The notes beneath the pieces are model-generated. The model did not search any database. It was not told the DNA's origin and saw nothing but the letters and a program-made list of their open reading frames with translations. Shown here piece after piece: positions 57,350 to 64,000 of a stretch of 64,000 nucleotides of DNA (position 1 is the stretch's first letter; each line of letters starts with the position of its first letter). The DNA is from Phycisphaerales bacterium (lineage in GTDB: Bacteria > Planctomycetota > Phycisphaerae > UBA1845 > Fen-1342), in the NCBI GenBank assembly GCA_016716475.1, contig JADJWG010000001.1:248001-312000 (forward strand), given 5' to 3'. A program made the translations under genes and the position numbers.

Positions 57350-57409
57350 GGGTCACCGCATCGCAACACGCCTTGTGCAATCGCAGGGCGTGAGGTGAAG
57401 TGAAACACG

Positions 57410-57449
57410 GCAGGCCGGTGGTGACACACCACCGGCCTGCTGTTTTGTT
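57410..57449 (+). terminator. Rho-independent terminator
   Basis: GCAGGCCGGTGGTG pairs perfectly with CACCACCGGCCTGC around ACA (14 bp), followed by TGTTTTGTT. It lies 60 nt past the large secreted gene; on the other strand it may also stop the epimerase transcript. Confidence 0.92.
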
Positions 57450-57502
57450 GCGCGTGGAAAAGTGGGAAAGCGGTAGGGCGCAGCGGCGTGCCGGATGTCC
57501 CC

Positions 57503-58675
57503 TCAGCGGAGTCGTTCCTCGAACAGCTTCCAGCAATAGAGCTGGGCCCGCGGCACGTGGAAAGGCCCTTTCCAGATCCCGCCTTTGAGTGGCGTCGAGA
57601 CGCTGCCGTCGCGATGGAGGTAGCCGAACCACTCACCGAACTCGGCGTCGGGGAAGTGTGCGAAGGTCCAGGCGTGCAGCCGCTCGAACCACTCCGCGAA
57701 CCTTGCCAGCCCCGTCATGTGCCACGCGAGCAGCGTCGCGTAGAGCGCCTCGCAGTGCGGCCACCAGAGCTTGAGATCATGTTCGAGCTGCGTCGGTGGC
57801 CGACCCTCGACGTCGACGAAATATAGCAACCCACCGAAGTCGGGATCCCAACCTCGTTCCAGACTGTAGTCGATCATCGGCAGCGCCCGCTCCACCAGGG
57901 CCGCATCCCCGCGCCGTCGGGCCACTTCCAGCAGGAACCAGGCCGCCTCGATCGCATGGCCGGGGTTCATCGTGCGACCTTCGGCGCCTGGGATACGCTC
58001 TCCCCCGGGGCCGACGGTTTCGAGCACGGCGCGCAGCTCCGGCCGCACGAATTCTCGCAGTATCTCCTCGGCGGCCTCGTCAATGAGACGCTCGTACGGC
58101 CCATCCGGGTCGATCCTCAGCAGGGTATCTGCCAGGTTGACCAGGCACATGAGCGGAGCCAGCCCCTTGGCCGGCCGCACGTCGGGGTTCGTCTTCGGTA
58201 AACTCAGACCGGGCGTGCGCAGGTGGTGTACGAAACGGCCGAAGATCTTCACGGCCTGCATACGGAATTCCGGCTCCCCGGTGGCTTCGGCCAGCGCGGC
58301 ACATGCGAGTGTGGCGAAAACTTCGCTGTACACGTACCGCCGCATGCGCAGCGGTTGGCCGGCGCGATCCACAAGAAAGTACATCTTGCCCTGCTCATCG
58401 AAGCAGTGGCGGGTGAGGAAGTCGTAACCATGACGGGCGAGCGCCAGCCAGCCCGGGCGTGGTTCAACACGGTGGTAGAGCGTGGCGTAAAGCCAGGTGG
58501 CACGACCCTGGAACCAGACGGGCTTGTCCGTGTCGTACACGTCACCGCGGCGGTCCAGGCAGGTGAAGAAACCCCCCTGCTCGCGATCGACTCCGCAGCG
58601 CTCCCAAAACGCGACGGTATCCGCAAGGCCATGGGCGTACAGGTCGCACAGCGCAACCAGGCGGGCACGATCCAT
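57503..58675 (-). CDS. AGE-family epimerase/isomerase (N-acylglucosamine 2-epimerase-like)
   Basis: A 390-residue cytoplasmic (alpha/alpha)6-barrel enzyme. Key strings: TDKPVWFQGRATWLYATLYH with the catalytic-pocket Arg, MRRYVYSEVFATLACAAL, GRTMNPGHAIEAAWFLLE with the active-site His, DLKLWWPHCEALYATLLAW with a second His, and FGYLHRDG near the end. This family isomerises free sugars, for example GlcNAc to ManNAc, or acts on cellobiose or mannose; the substrate cannot be told here. Start 58675 is chosen for GGAGG 9 nt upstream; a longer in-frame version is rejected. Confidence 0.92.
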   Translation of the reverse strand: MDRARLVALCDLYAHGLADTVAFWERCGVDREQGGFFTCLDRRGDVYDTDKPVWFQGRATWLYATLYHRVEPRPGWLALARHGYDFLTRHCFDEQGKMYFLVDRAGQPLRMRRYVYSEVFATLACAALAEATGEPEFRMQAVKIFGRFVHHLRTPGLSLPKTNPDVRPAKGLAPLMCLVNLADTLLRIDPDGPYERLIDEAAEEILREFVRPELRAVLETVGPGGERIPGAEGRTMNPGHAIEAAWFLLEVARRRGDAALVERALPMIDYSLERGWDPDFGGLLYFVDVEGRPPTQLEHDLKLWWPHCEALYATLLAWHMTGLARFAEWFERLHAWTFAHFPDAEFGEWFGYLHRDGSVSTPLKGGIWKGPFHVPRAQLYCWKLFEERLR

Positions 58676-58712
58676 CGGCACATCCCTCCGCCGCAGTGCG
58701 CCGGCCGCGGAT

Positions 58713-59279
58713 TCAGTGCGGCTCGAGCGGGGTCGCGTGCTTGCCGTCGAAGGTGAATTCGTACACATCCATGATCCGGTGATCGCCCGGCAGGAAGAGC
58801 CGGACCGTGAGCACGTACTGCCCCGGCGGCAGTGGTTTGTGGGTCAGTTCAAGCGGGAAGAGATAATAGGGCGAGGGGTAGTCACGGTAGCGCTGGATCA
58901 GCTCCGGCGTGTCGAGCACGATCGGCCACAGTGCCACGCGGCGGCCGATGGTTTCGCGCTGTGCCCGCTGCTCCAGCTCAAACTGGAAGCGGCCGTAGAC
59001 TTTCGCAAGGTCGCCGCTGGCGTCATAAACCGCCAGCAGGACGCGCAGTGCGTCGGCGTCCCCGTCCCCAGCAAGACTGACGGGGCGCGTCAGGTAACGC
59101 TGAATCTCCAGCCGAGTGGGCACGACGAGTTCGTAGTAGGCCACCATTTCCATTTCACCGTCGGTGACCTGTGGTGCGGTGGTCGCACAGCCCCCGAGTC
59201 CGGCCATGAACAAGGTGACGGCGCAGAGGTTGGCGAGATACCGTAGCGTGCGCAGTGAAAGAATTGCAGGGGCATGCAT
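58713..59279 (-). CDS. Putative lipoprotein of unknown function
   Basis: A 188-residue protein. From Met-59279 a signal peptide (SLRTLRYLANLCAVTLFMAGLGGC) ends in the lipobox LGGC, so it should be lipidated by Lgt at about Cys-31. The mature part is a beta-rich domain with the regular pattern 'PTRLEIQRYLTRPVSL', 'ALRVLLAVYDASGD' and 'PPGQYVLTVRLFLPGD', recalling a C2- or Ig-like fold. It lies 37 nt upstream of the AGE epimerase on the same strand, so they may form an operon. Confidence 0.75.
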   Translation of the reverse strand: MHAPAILSLRTLRYLANLCAVTLFMAGLGGCATTAPQVTDGEMEMVAYYELVVPTRLEIQRYLTRPVSLAGDGDADALRVLLAVYDASGDLAKVYGRFQFELEQRAQRETIGRRVALWPIVLDTPELIQRYRDYPSPYYLFPLELTHKPLPPGQYVLTVRLFLPGDHRIMDVYEFTFDGKHATPLEPH

Positions 59280-59435
59280 GGAAGAATCGGCTCCGTACAC
59301 GGGAAGTGCGCCCGCGCCGTCCGCCGCCAGGACCATCGCGCAGCCGCGCCCGCCAGTATAGTGCCCGCCCGGCCCGTGGCCAGCCGTCGCCCCGGTTGTC
59401 ACCCAGCGCCGAACGGACCGGCAAAAACTTTCAGA

Positions 59436-59465
59436 TTGACAATCGCAGCGCGGCGGGAGTAGCTT
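59436..59465 (+). promoter_or_regulatory. Possible promoter of the prepilin-type gene
   Basis: A perfect TTGACA (59436-59441), an 18-nt spacer and a weak TAGCTT (59460-59465). GGGAGG at 59505-59510 is the ribosome site. Confidence 0.4.
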
Positions 59466-59519
59466 GCGGATCCGGAGCTGAAGGTTGGTTTCAGCGCGGG
59501 CAACGGGAGGTATTTAGGT

Positions 59520-60410
59520 ATGACAAGCGTGGCGAACTTTGCGGCAGGCGGCCGGTGTGGGCGGGCTTTGCCTCGTGCTTTCACTCTGATCGAACTGCTG
59601 GTCGTCGTGGCCATCATCGCCATGCTCATCTCCATACTCTTGCCCACGATCGGCCGCGCACGGCAGCAGGCCCGGGCCGTGCAGTGTCTGGCGCATTGCC
59701 GGGAACTGGGCCGCGGGATGCAGCTCTACCACAACGAGAATGGCAACTTTCCTGCTCACCAATGGCGCCTGGCGGATGGCTCACGGCTGCGCTGGTTCCA
59801 TGTCATGGCCGATTACCTTGCTGGGTTCAAGGTGCAGCGCTGCCCGGCCGTGCCGGATTGGTGGGAAGTGGGGCGCAACAACTCGTACGGCTACAACTAC
59901 AAGTACCTCGGCAGCGTCAGGGACAACACCGAGCCGCACAACAAGTACCGCCCCTGGGAAGCGTTCCCGATCCGTGAAGTGCGCAACCCGGCCCGGACGA
60001 TCGCGTTCGGCGATTGTGATGGGACTGGCCGTGATCTGCCGTGGCAGCCGGAAGCCCCGCTGGGCGATAACGACCCTGAGCGCTGGGGCAACCACGGCTA
60101 CTTGCTCGATCCCACCTTTATCCCAACCTACACGCTTACAAGTCTCAGTGGCGGCGTGCTCGAACCCTACGCCTGGAAGTATCACCGCACCTACCTGTCG
60201 GAGCGGCACCTCGGGCGTTCTTCGGCCGTCTTTGCCGATGGTCATGGCGAACGCCTGCGTCCGCAGGACGCTTACCGAGACAACGCGTTGTGGAACGGGC
60301 TCGGCTTCGATCCGGCCGACAATCCCGCCAGCCCCTATTTCGCCTGGGATGAGCACGTGGATTTCAAGATTCACCCCAGTAGCCCGCAGATCTGGCCGTG
60401 GGAGGTGTAG
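59520..60410 (+). CDS. Prepilin-type N-terminal cleavage/methylation protein with H-x9-DG motif
   Basis: A 296-residue protein. The N-terminus has a basic leader, then RAFTLIELLVVVAIIAMLIS, the type IV pilin signature; cleavage would fall before Phe. The residue before it is Ala instead of the usual Gly, with Glu5 kept. The C-terminal part has HLGRSSAVFADG, the H-x9-DG motif of the planctomycete-rich pseudopilin family, and resembles DUF1559-type proteins. It probably joins pseudopilus-like fibres processed by a prepilin peptidase. GGGAGG lies 9 nt before the ATG. The secretin gene about 13 kb away could be a partner. Confidence 0.92.
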   Translation: MTSVANFAAGGRCGRALPRAFTLIELLVVVAIIAMLISILLPTIGRARQQARAVQCLAHCRELGRGMQLYHNENGNFPAHQWRLADGSRLRWFHVMADYLAGFKVQRCPAVPDWWEVGRNNSYGYNYKYLGSVRDNTEPHNKYRPWEAFPIREVRNPARTIAFGDCDGTGRDLPWQPEAPLGDNDPERWGNHGYLLDPTFIPTYTLTSLSGGVLEPYAWKYHRTYLSERHLGRSSAVFADGHGERLRPQDAYRDNALWNGLGFDPADNPASPYFAWDEHVDFKIHPSSPQIWPWEV

Positions 60411-60447
60411 AAAGCCACCCGTGGAGATGACGATACACAGAGTGCGT

Positions 60448-60487
60448 CACCGCGCAGGCGCGCCGGTTGTGGCGCGCCTGCGCGGTG
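60448..60487. terminator. Perfect 17-bp hairpin between convergent genes
   Basis: CACCGCGCAGGCGCGCC pairs fully with GGCGCGCCTGCGCGGTG around GGTTGT. No T tract follows on either strand. It lies between the prepilin-type and MFS stops and is best read as a two-way transcript end. Confidence 0.6.
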
Positions 60488-60506
60488 CGTGGTTGGGAGG
60501 CGTTTC

Positions 60507-62045
60507 TCACGCCGGGGCGGGTGCCGTGCTCGGCAGGTTTGCCCGCTGGCGGCCGACGTGCAGCCCGATCGCCAGCACCGCCGACAACAGGCACAGCACG
60601 CCGGCGAGGGCGAACGCCGCCGTGTAGCTCTGTGTACGGGCCAGGGCCGCATTGCCCGCCGTAACCCCTACCAGGCCCGCGATTCCGTAGGAGGTAAAGA
60701 CCCAGCCGTAATTCGCGCCGAGATTCTTCGCGCCGAACAGGTCGGCCGTTGCGGAGGGGAACAGTGCGAAGCAGCCCCCGTAATTGAATCCTACCAGGGC
60801 CGCACCAACGGCGAGGGTGAGCTCGGTCTGGGCGTATCCAAGCAGGAACATGACCACGGCCTGGAACGTGAACATCGCCACAAAGGCCGGCGTTCGACCG
60901 ACCCGGTCCGAGATCAGCCCCCACACGATGCGCCCGACGGCATTGAAGATCGCCAACCAGCCGACCGCGGCCGCACCGCGCAGCAGAAGCGCGGCACGCA
61001 GCTCCTCATCCGCGCCCGGGTTCGCGGCGACCAACTGGGCACCCGCGAACGGCATCACGATCGCGATGACCATTAACCCGGCGAGCGCTCCGCTGAAATA
61101 CATCATCCAGAGTATGTAGAACGCCGGTCTGCGCAGGGTGCCGCGCCAGTCGCTCTCGACTGCGCCGCGCACCGTGACGCTCCCCGGGGGGTTCCGCAGC
61201 AGCAGGGCGCCGAGCGCGATGATGGCACAGCATACGGCCGCGTGGACGAGGAAGAAGCGCTCGATTCCATAGGCCTGGATGAAGCCCAGCGCGCCGAGTT
61301 CCCACCCTCTGAGCGCAAACACGTACGCCCCGAATCCGAAGCCCGCGACCGCTACACCGGCCACGAGCCCCTTCTGCTGGGGGAACCACTTGATCAGAGC
61401 GGCGATCGGACACACATACGCGAAACCGATACCCGCACCGGCCAGCAAACCGACCGTCCCCCACAGCAGCAGCAGGCGGTCCACCGTTCCGAGCTTGCCC
61501 ACGTATTGCACCCCCACCAGCACCCCCGCGACGGTCACCGCGCAAAACAGCACCCACGGTAGATTCCGCACAACCGCGCTTTCGGACGTGGCGGAGCGGC
61601 CGAAGACGGCCTCGGAAATGAGTAGGAGCATCAGTAACACACCCGCGACCAGACCCACATGGGCCACGTAATACACCGCTTCATACTGCATCAGGCCGGC
61701 CAACAGAAAACCCGCTCCAATCAAGACCCCGCCAATGATGGCGGTGACACGCGGTCCGTGCACGTCCTGCACGCGACCGGCGAAGACCATCGTCCCTGCG
61801 AAAGCGAGAATGCAGATCGAAAACGCATACTTGAGCGCCCCCTGCTCGGCAGCCGTCCGCTGGGCTACTGTCGCCTCACTGCCAGCCCAGGCCGCATCTG
61901 GCGGAAAGACGATCGGCTGGAGTGGCTCCCAGAAAATGCTGTACCCGTACAACGTGCCCAGGATGAGCTGAATCATCAGCGCACCGATGAGCACGAACCA
62001 GCGGGTCATGGGGGGTGAGGCAACCGAGGACCGTGCGTCAGACAT
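60507..62045 (-). CDS. OFA-type major facilitator superfamily transporter
   Basis: A 512-residue polytopic membrane protein with about twelve TM helices. It starts MSDARSSVASPPMTRWFVLIGALMIQLILGTLYGYSIF, whose 'LGTLYGYSIF' helix resembles the oxalate/formate antiporter family, as do GFGFGAYVFAL in the middle and GRIVWGLISDRVGRTPAF, the MFS loop motif G-x3-D-R-x-G-R. The C-terminal NYGGCFALFPSATADLFGAKNLGANYGWVFTSYG is typical of OFA members. The likely substrate is a small carboxylate, in exchange for another. A long acidic loop lies between TM1 and TM2. GGGAG lies 6 nt before ATG 62045. Confidence 0.88.
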   Translation of the reverse strand: MSDARSSVASPPMTRWFVLIGALMIQLILGTLYGYSIFWEPLQPIVFPPDAAWAGSEATVAQRTAAEQGALKYAFSICILAFAGTMVFAGRVQDVHGPRVTAIIGGVLIGAGFLLAGLMQYEAVYYVAHVGLVAGVLLMLLLISEAVFGRSATSESAVVRNLPWVLFCAVTVAGVLVGVQYVGKLGTVDRLLLLWGTVGLLAGAGIGFAYVCPIAALIKWFPQQKGLVAGVAVAGFGFGAYVFALRGWELGALGFIQAYGIERFFLVHAAVCCAIIALGALLLRNPPGSVTVRGAVESDWRGTLRRPAFYILWMMYFSGALAGLMVIAIVMPFAGAQLVAANPGADEELRAALLLRGAAAVGWLAIFNAVGRIVWGLISDRVGRTPAFVAMFTFQAVVMFLLGYAQTELTLAVGAALVGFNYGGCFALFPSATADLFGAKNLGANYGWVFTSYGIAGLVGVTAGNAALARTQSYTAAFALAGVLCLLSAVLAIGLHVGRQRANLPSTAPAPA

Positions 62046-62447
62046 GTGCGGCTCCCACTCTGAGCATCCCGACCTGGCCGCCGAACAGCGACCGCAAGCG
62101 GGGCAGATGTTGCCGGTGACGGCGCCTCCAACAGGCGCCGGTGTATCGCGTTGTCTGGCGAACGGCTGTAAGTGGGGTCGAATCCGAAGGCGGCACGCGG
62201 GGCCGGCTGGGCAGGCCAAGCGCCACACATAACGCCCGGCCGAAGAAATGTGCGCGGCCCGCTGAGCCGCAGACCCGGCCGGTGGCCGCGCGGCACAGAC
62301 CTACTCCGCTACTCCGACCAGTATACCCGAATATCGCGTAGGTGGGAAGCGACGCCGGCCCGGGCGACTAGAAGATCATCATGACCGGCCCACCCATCGG
62401 CCTGCTCCGCCGGTGTACGGCACAGCCGATTGTTCATCCGGCTCTGT
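62046..62447. other. 402-nt divergent spacer
   Basis: It separates the MFS gene (minus) and the radical SAM gene (plus). A promoter-like pair for the minus strand lies at 62320-62348. No gene or RNA is recognised. The region is rich in short G/C palindromes. Confidence 0.45.
62320..62348 (-). promoter_or_regulatory. Possible promoter of the MFS gene
   Basis: On the minus strand TTCCCA, 17 nt, TATACT. It would leave a leader of nearly 270 nt before the MFS start. Confidence 0.3.
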
Positions 62448-63743
62448 ATGCGTCACCCCTCAAGCAGCGCGGCACACCCCTGTTCGTACCGCGTCGGCGC
62501 CAAGGGGCCCCCGTGGCCGCTACAATGGAACCCGTCAAGGGTTCAAACCGCAACCCGCTGTGGGGCGGCCAGACCGGACTGGAGTACTCGCGATCGCTGC
62601 GCGCTCGAAATCCTGGGCCTGACCTTCGATGAGGTTGTCACTAAGTTGCAACCTCGCCCACACCACGTGCCTGTCCTCAGAGAGCAGTACCGGCGATTGA
62701 TGTGGGGCGCCGCGGGTGCAGAAACCACAGAAACGGTGGCCGCATCGTCCCAGGAGCCGGCCCCAACAACCAAGGAGCCGCTCTGCGCCGATTTACGCCC
62801 GGTTGTTCGGTCCCATGTGGACGGTGACTTGACCAAGTTCGTCCAGCAGATGGCCGACGGGCTCGAGACGGAAAGCGTCGTTGTTCCGATGATGCGCACC
62901 GGGGGCCTCTGGCGCACACTGTGTGTGTCTTCTCAGGTGGGCTGCGCGCGGGGCTGCGAGTTCTGCGAAACTGCGCAGCTCGGCCTCATCCGTAACCTCA
63001 CGGCGGCCGAGATTGTCGGGCAAGTCTCAGAAGCCCGGAGGCAGTTCGGCCACCGATTGCGCAACGTGGTCTTCATGGGGATGGGCGAGCCCTTCGACAA
63101 CATCGAGCATGTCCTCCAGGCGGTACGGGTCCTGCGCGATCGCAGCGGATTGTGCTTCGGAACCGACCGCATCACGATATCCACCGTGGGCCGGACCGCG
63201 GGGATACGCCGCCTCGCAGCGCAGGGCTGGCGAAGGATCAATCTCGCCGTGTCATTGAACGCACCGAATGACGAGATTCGCTCGCAGCTCATGCCGGTGA
63301 ACAAGCTCGAGCCGATGGACGTCCTCCGCGATGCGTTGCTGGCTTACCCCCTGCGGAAGTGCCAATTCTTCATGATGGAGTATGTGCTGATCCCCGGTGT
63401 GAATGATCGACGGGAACATGCCCTGGAGGTGGCCGACTACCTGCGCCCTCTGAAGTGCATGCTCAACCTGATACCCTACAACCCAAGACGGAATTCACCC
63501 TGGCCGGCGCCTACGGATGAGTCGGTCGTGCAGTTCATGGCCTGGGTCGCTGGTGCTGGCCAGGGCGTGAAACGGCGGCTTACCAAGGGGCGTGACTTGA
63601 TGGCGGCGTGTGGGCAACTTGGCAACCGGGAGTTCACACGCGTGCGGAAGTCGCGGAGCCCCGCCGGGAAGGAACTGGGCCACTCTTTGGGCGTACCCCT
63701 GCCCCAGTCACCTGGTGAGAGCACCTGTGGGCAGGTCGCCTGA
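62448..63743 (+). CDS. RlmN/Cfr-type radical SAM RNA methyltransferase
   Basis: A protein of up to 431 residues. Motifs of the 23S rRNA A2503 C2-methyltransferase family: QVGCARGCEFCETAQ with the CX3CX2C cluster ligands, NVVFMGMGEPFDN, TISTVG, INLAVSLNAPNDEIRSQLMPVN, and YVLIPGVNDR. A C-terminal Cys (VRKS... region lacks one; the AACGQLG string has one near 390) may be the methyl-carrying residue. The N-terminus is uncertain: protein-like text begins near ALEILGLTFDEVVTKLQ (about 62,610), and no good start or Shine-Dalgarno sequence precedes it in frame. ATG 62448 is a placeholder; TTG 62430 and an out-of-frame ATG at 62525 are alternatives. Confidence 0.85.
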   Translation: MRHPSSSAAHPCSYRVGAKGPPWPLQWNPSRVQTATRCGAARPDWSTRDRCALEILGLTFDEVVTKLQPRPHHVPVLREQYRRLMWGAAGAETTETVAASSQEPAPTTKEPLCADLRPVVRSHVDGDLTKFVQQMADGLETESVVVPMMRTGGLWRTLCVSSQVGCARGCEFCETAQLGLIRNLTAAEIVGQVSEARRQFGHRLRNVVFMGMGEPFDNIEHVLQAVRVLRDRSGLCFGTDRITISTVGRTAGIRRLAAQGWRRINLAVSLNAPNDEIRSQLMPVNKLEPMDVLRDALLAYPLRKCQFFMMEYVLIPGVNDRREHALEVADYLRPLKCMLNLIPYNPRRNSPWPAPTDESVVQFMAWVAGAGQGVKRRLTKGRDLMAACGQLGNREFTRVRKSRSPAGKELGHSLGVPLPQSPGESTCGQVA

Positions 63744-63818
63744 GGTGACCCACTGCCCCTTGGTCATCCGCAATCGCGCGTCGCGGCCAAGGACGGCTTG
63801 CGATAACATGCCCTCGTG

Positions 63819-64000
63819 ATGAGAAGAGTTTCCCGGAAGAATACGGTCCTCCTCGTAACGCTTGTCGCGGCAGCGCTGCCCCTTCTGTCGCTGGGCTGTA
63901 AGCGCCAGGAGGAGCGACCCCAAGGTGCCACGGGGCCGAATGCCACGACGATGGCTGCCACCGCACCGGCGGCGCCTGATTACACACTCGACGCCGGGTT
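63819..64000 (+). CDS. Putative lipoprotein, N-terminal part (runs off the window)
   Basis: 60 complete codons are visible, continuing past the right edge. MRRVSRKN is followed by VLLVTLVAAALPLLSLGC, a signal peptide ending in a lipobox-like SLGC at residues 24-27, then a polar Ala/Thr/Pro-rich linker. It is probably a lipoprotein; the domain lies outside the window. GTG 63816, directly before the ATG, is an alternative start. It lies 75 nt behind the RlmN-type gene. Confidence 0.7.
   Translation, partial: MRRVSRKNTVLLVTLVAAALPLLSLGCKRQEERPQGATGPNATTMAATAPAAPDYTLDAG

Noticed and set aside
62530..62560. GGTTCAAACC resembling a tRNA T-loop
   Set aside because: No flanking arms fold into a cloverleaf; the string lies in front of the RlmN-type gene.

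Overview
The window reads as a chromosomal piece of a planctomycete (Planctomycetota, probably near the Phycisphaerae; the class is inferred). Supporting signs are an EF-Tu whose switch I lacks the usual RGITI string, a prepilin-type protein with an H-x9-DG motif, a large secreted protein ending in paired dockerin/EF-hand-like repeats, a serine/threonine kinase-TPR receptor next to an ECF-type sigma factor, a YdjY-domain protein, a combined TPR/secretin gene, and high GC with mostly short gaps. Nothing outside the sequence was consulted.

Layout. 1-4.2 kb is the right part of a defence-type operon: the end of a Z1 ATPase, a PD-(D/E)XK nuclease-like protein, an AIPR protein and an HNH nuclease, all overlapping, followed by a small orphan with an HExxH-like motif. 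5.2-8.5 kb holds a membrane/propeller protein and a GHL10-type lipoprotein. 8.6-14.2 kb, minus strand, is a translation cluster: tRNA-Thr, tuf, rpmG, tRNA-Trp, secE, nusG, rplK, rplA, rplJ, rplL, with a near-consensus promoter in front and a terminator where rpoB would normally follow. 14.3-19.3 kb holds a zinc-ribbon membrane protein, a secreted orphan and uvrB.

19.4-25.6 kb is one minus-strand operon: DUF1844 protein, TM-anchored von Willebrand A protein, ExbB/TolQ, two ExbD/TolR and a 907-residue secreted repeat protein. It looks like a proton-driven envelope machine in which a vWA protein stands where TonB/TolA would be. 25.7-28.6 kb holds lgt (with a large insertion), panC and a DivIC/FtsB-like gene. 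28.6-32.8 kb is a signalling set: ECF-type sigma, a one-TM protein and a kinase-TPR receptor. 33.2-35.4 kb has a B12-binding radical SAM enzyme between two small four-helix membrane proteins.

35.5-38.8 kb has a sigma-70 family factor, a beta-phosphoglucomutase-like HAD and a divergent RNase HII-like protein. 38.9-47.4 kb has a 1389-residue protein resembling alpha-2-macroglobulin without a visible thioester, a secretin gene split by an apparent one-base frameshift, and a YdjY protein. 47.5-52.6 kb has a response regulator, a TPR protein, rpsT, a glycogen-synthase-like glycosyltransferase and a small orphan. 52.6-62 kb has a 1326-residue secreted propeller/PKD/dockerin-like protein behind a long leader, an AGE-family epimerase, a lipoprotein, a prepilin-type protein and an OFA-type MFS transporter. 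The window ends with an RlmN-type radical SAM methyltransferase and the start of a lipoprotein gene.

Starts were moved inward wherever a Shine-Dalgarno sequence, signal peptide or conserved N-terminus favoured it. Family calls rest on motif recognition alone.
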